Part shown: positions 6,295-6,392 of the stretch, piece by piece
Numbering within the stretch: position 1 is the first letter of the stretch
Layout: every line of letters starts with the position of its first letter
Assembly (NCBI GenBank): GCA_003135495.1
Contig: PLBX01000191.1
Coordinates: forward strand, 252 to 6,643
Reading direction: 5' to 3'
Source: Acidobacteriaceae bacterium
Lineage (GTDB): Bacteria; Acidobacteriota; Terriglobia; Terriglobales; Acidobacteriaceae
DNA: 6,392 nt
The notes under the pieces: generated by a model
Told to the model about the DNA's origin: nothing
Databases searched by the model: none
The model's input: the letters and a program-made list of their open reading frames with translations, nothing else
Translations under genes and position numbers: made by a program

Positions 6295-6392
6295 TGAAAG
6301 CGATAGGGTTGGTCGGGCCTCGAAAAGATTGCTGTACTCAATTGCGAAAATGGCCTGATTACAAATGAATTGTGGCATTCGGATGTCATGAA

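Noticed and set aside
6295..6392. Another gene at the right end
   Set aside because: No start with a ribosome-binding site and no open frame of useful length is visible in these 98 bp. The ATG near 6383 is cut off by the window edge.

Overview
The window is an ordinary chromosomal region of a Gram-negative bacterium, most likely an Acidobacteriota member. That assignment is an inference. It rests on the kinase's N-terminal wording (MIGQTISFYRVLEKLGDGGM), its PknB-TM-TolB-propeller architecture, the long-linker Gram-negative YidC, and two families of short interspersed repeats that resemble ones I recall from acidobacterial genomes. No taxonomic marker is present to prove it.

Every supported gene lies on the minus strand. 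Read in transcription order from the right end, the first gene is a large membrane-anchored Ser/Thr protein kinase (6256-3638). A promoter sits so close to its ATG that the mRNA is probably leaderless. After a 148-bp gap with a good sigma70-type promoter comes the conserved cluster rpmH (3489-3334), rnpA (3288-2839), yidD (2842-2567), yidC (2525-726) and a khpB/jag-like gene (560-18). This order is the classic one found in many bacteria. The next gene would lie beyond position 1.

The five-gene cluster joins ribosome and RNA maturation to membrane-protein insertion. L34 is a 50S ribosomal protein. RnpA is the protein subunit of RNase P, which trims tRNA 5' ends. YidD and YidC help insert membrane proteins, and the R3H protein is an RNA-binding regulator usually encoded next to yidC. 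rnpA and yidD overlap by ATGA, which suggests translational coupling.

Two repeat-like structures interrupt an otherwise compact cluster. One is a 45-bp imperfect palindrome that forms the last part of the yidD reading frame. The other is a pair of degenerate 7-bp tandem arrays in opposite orientation that fill the yidC-jag gap and appear to supply the jag ribosome-binding site. I see no mobile-element gene, CRISPR array, tRNA or rRNA gene. I also see no convincing new multi-gene system. The points most worth checking are the repeats inside the housekeeping operon, the leaderless kinase promoter, the Asn at the usual groove-arginine position of YidC, and the degenerate KH loop of the Jag-like protein.
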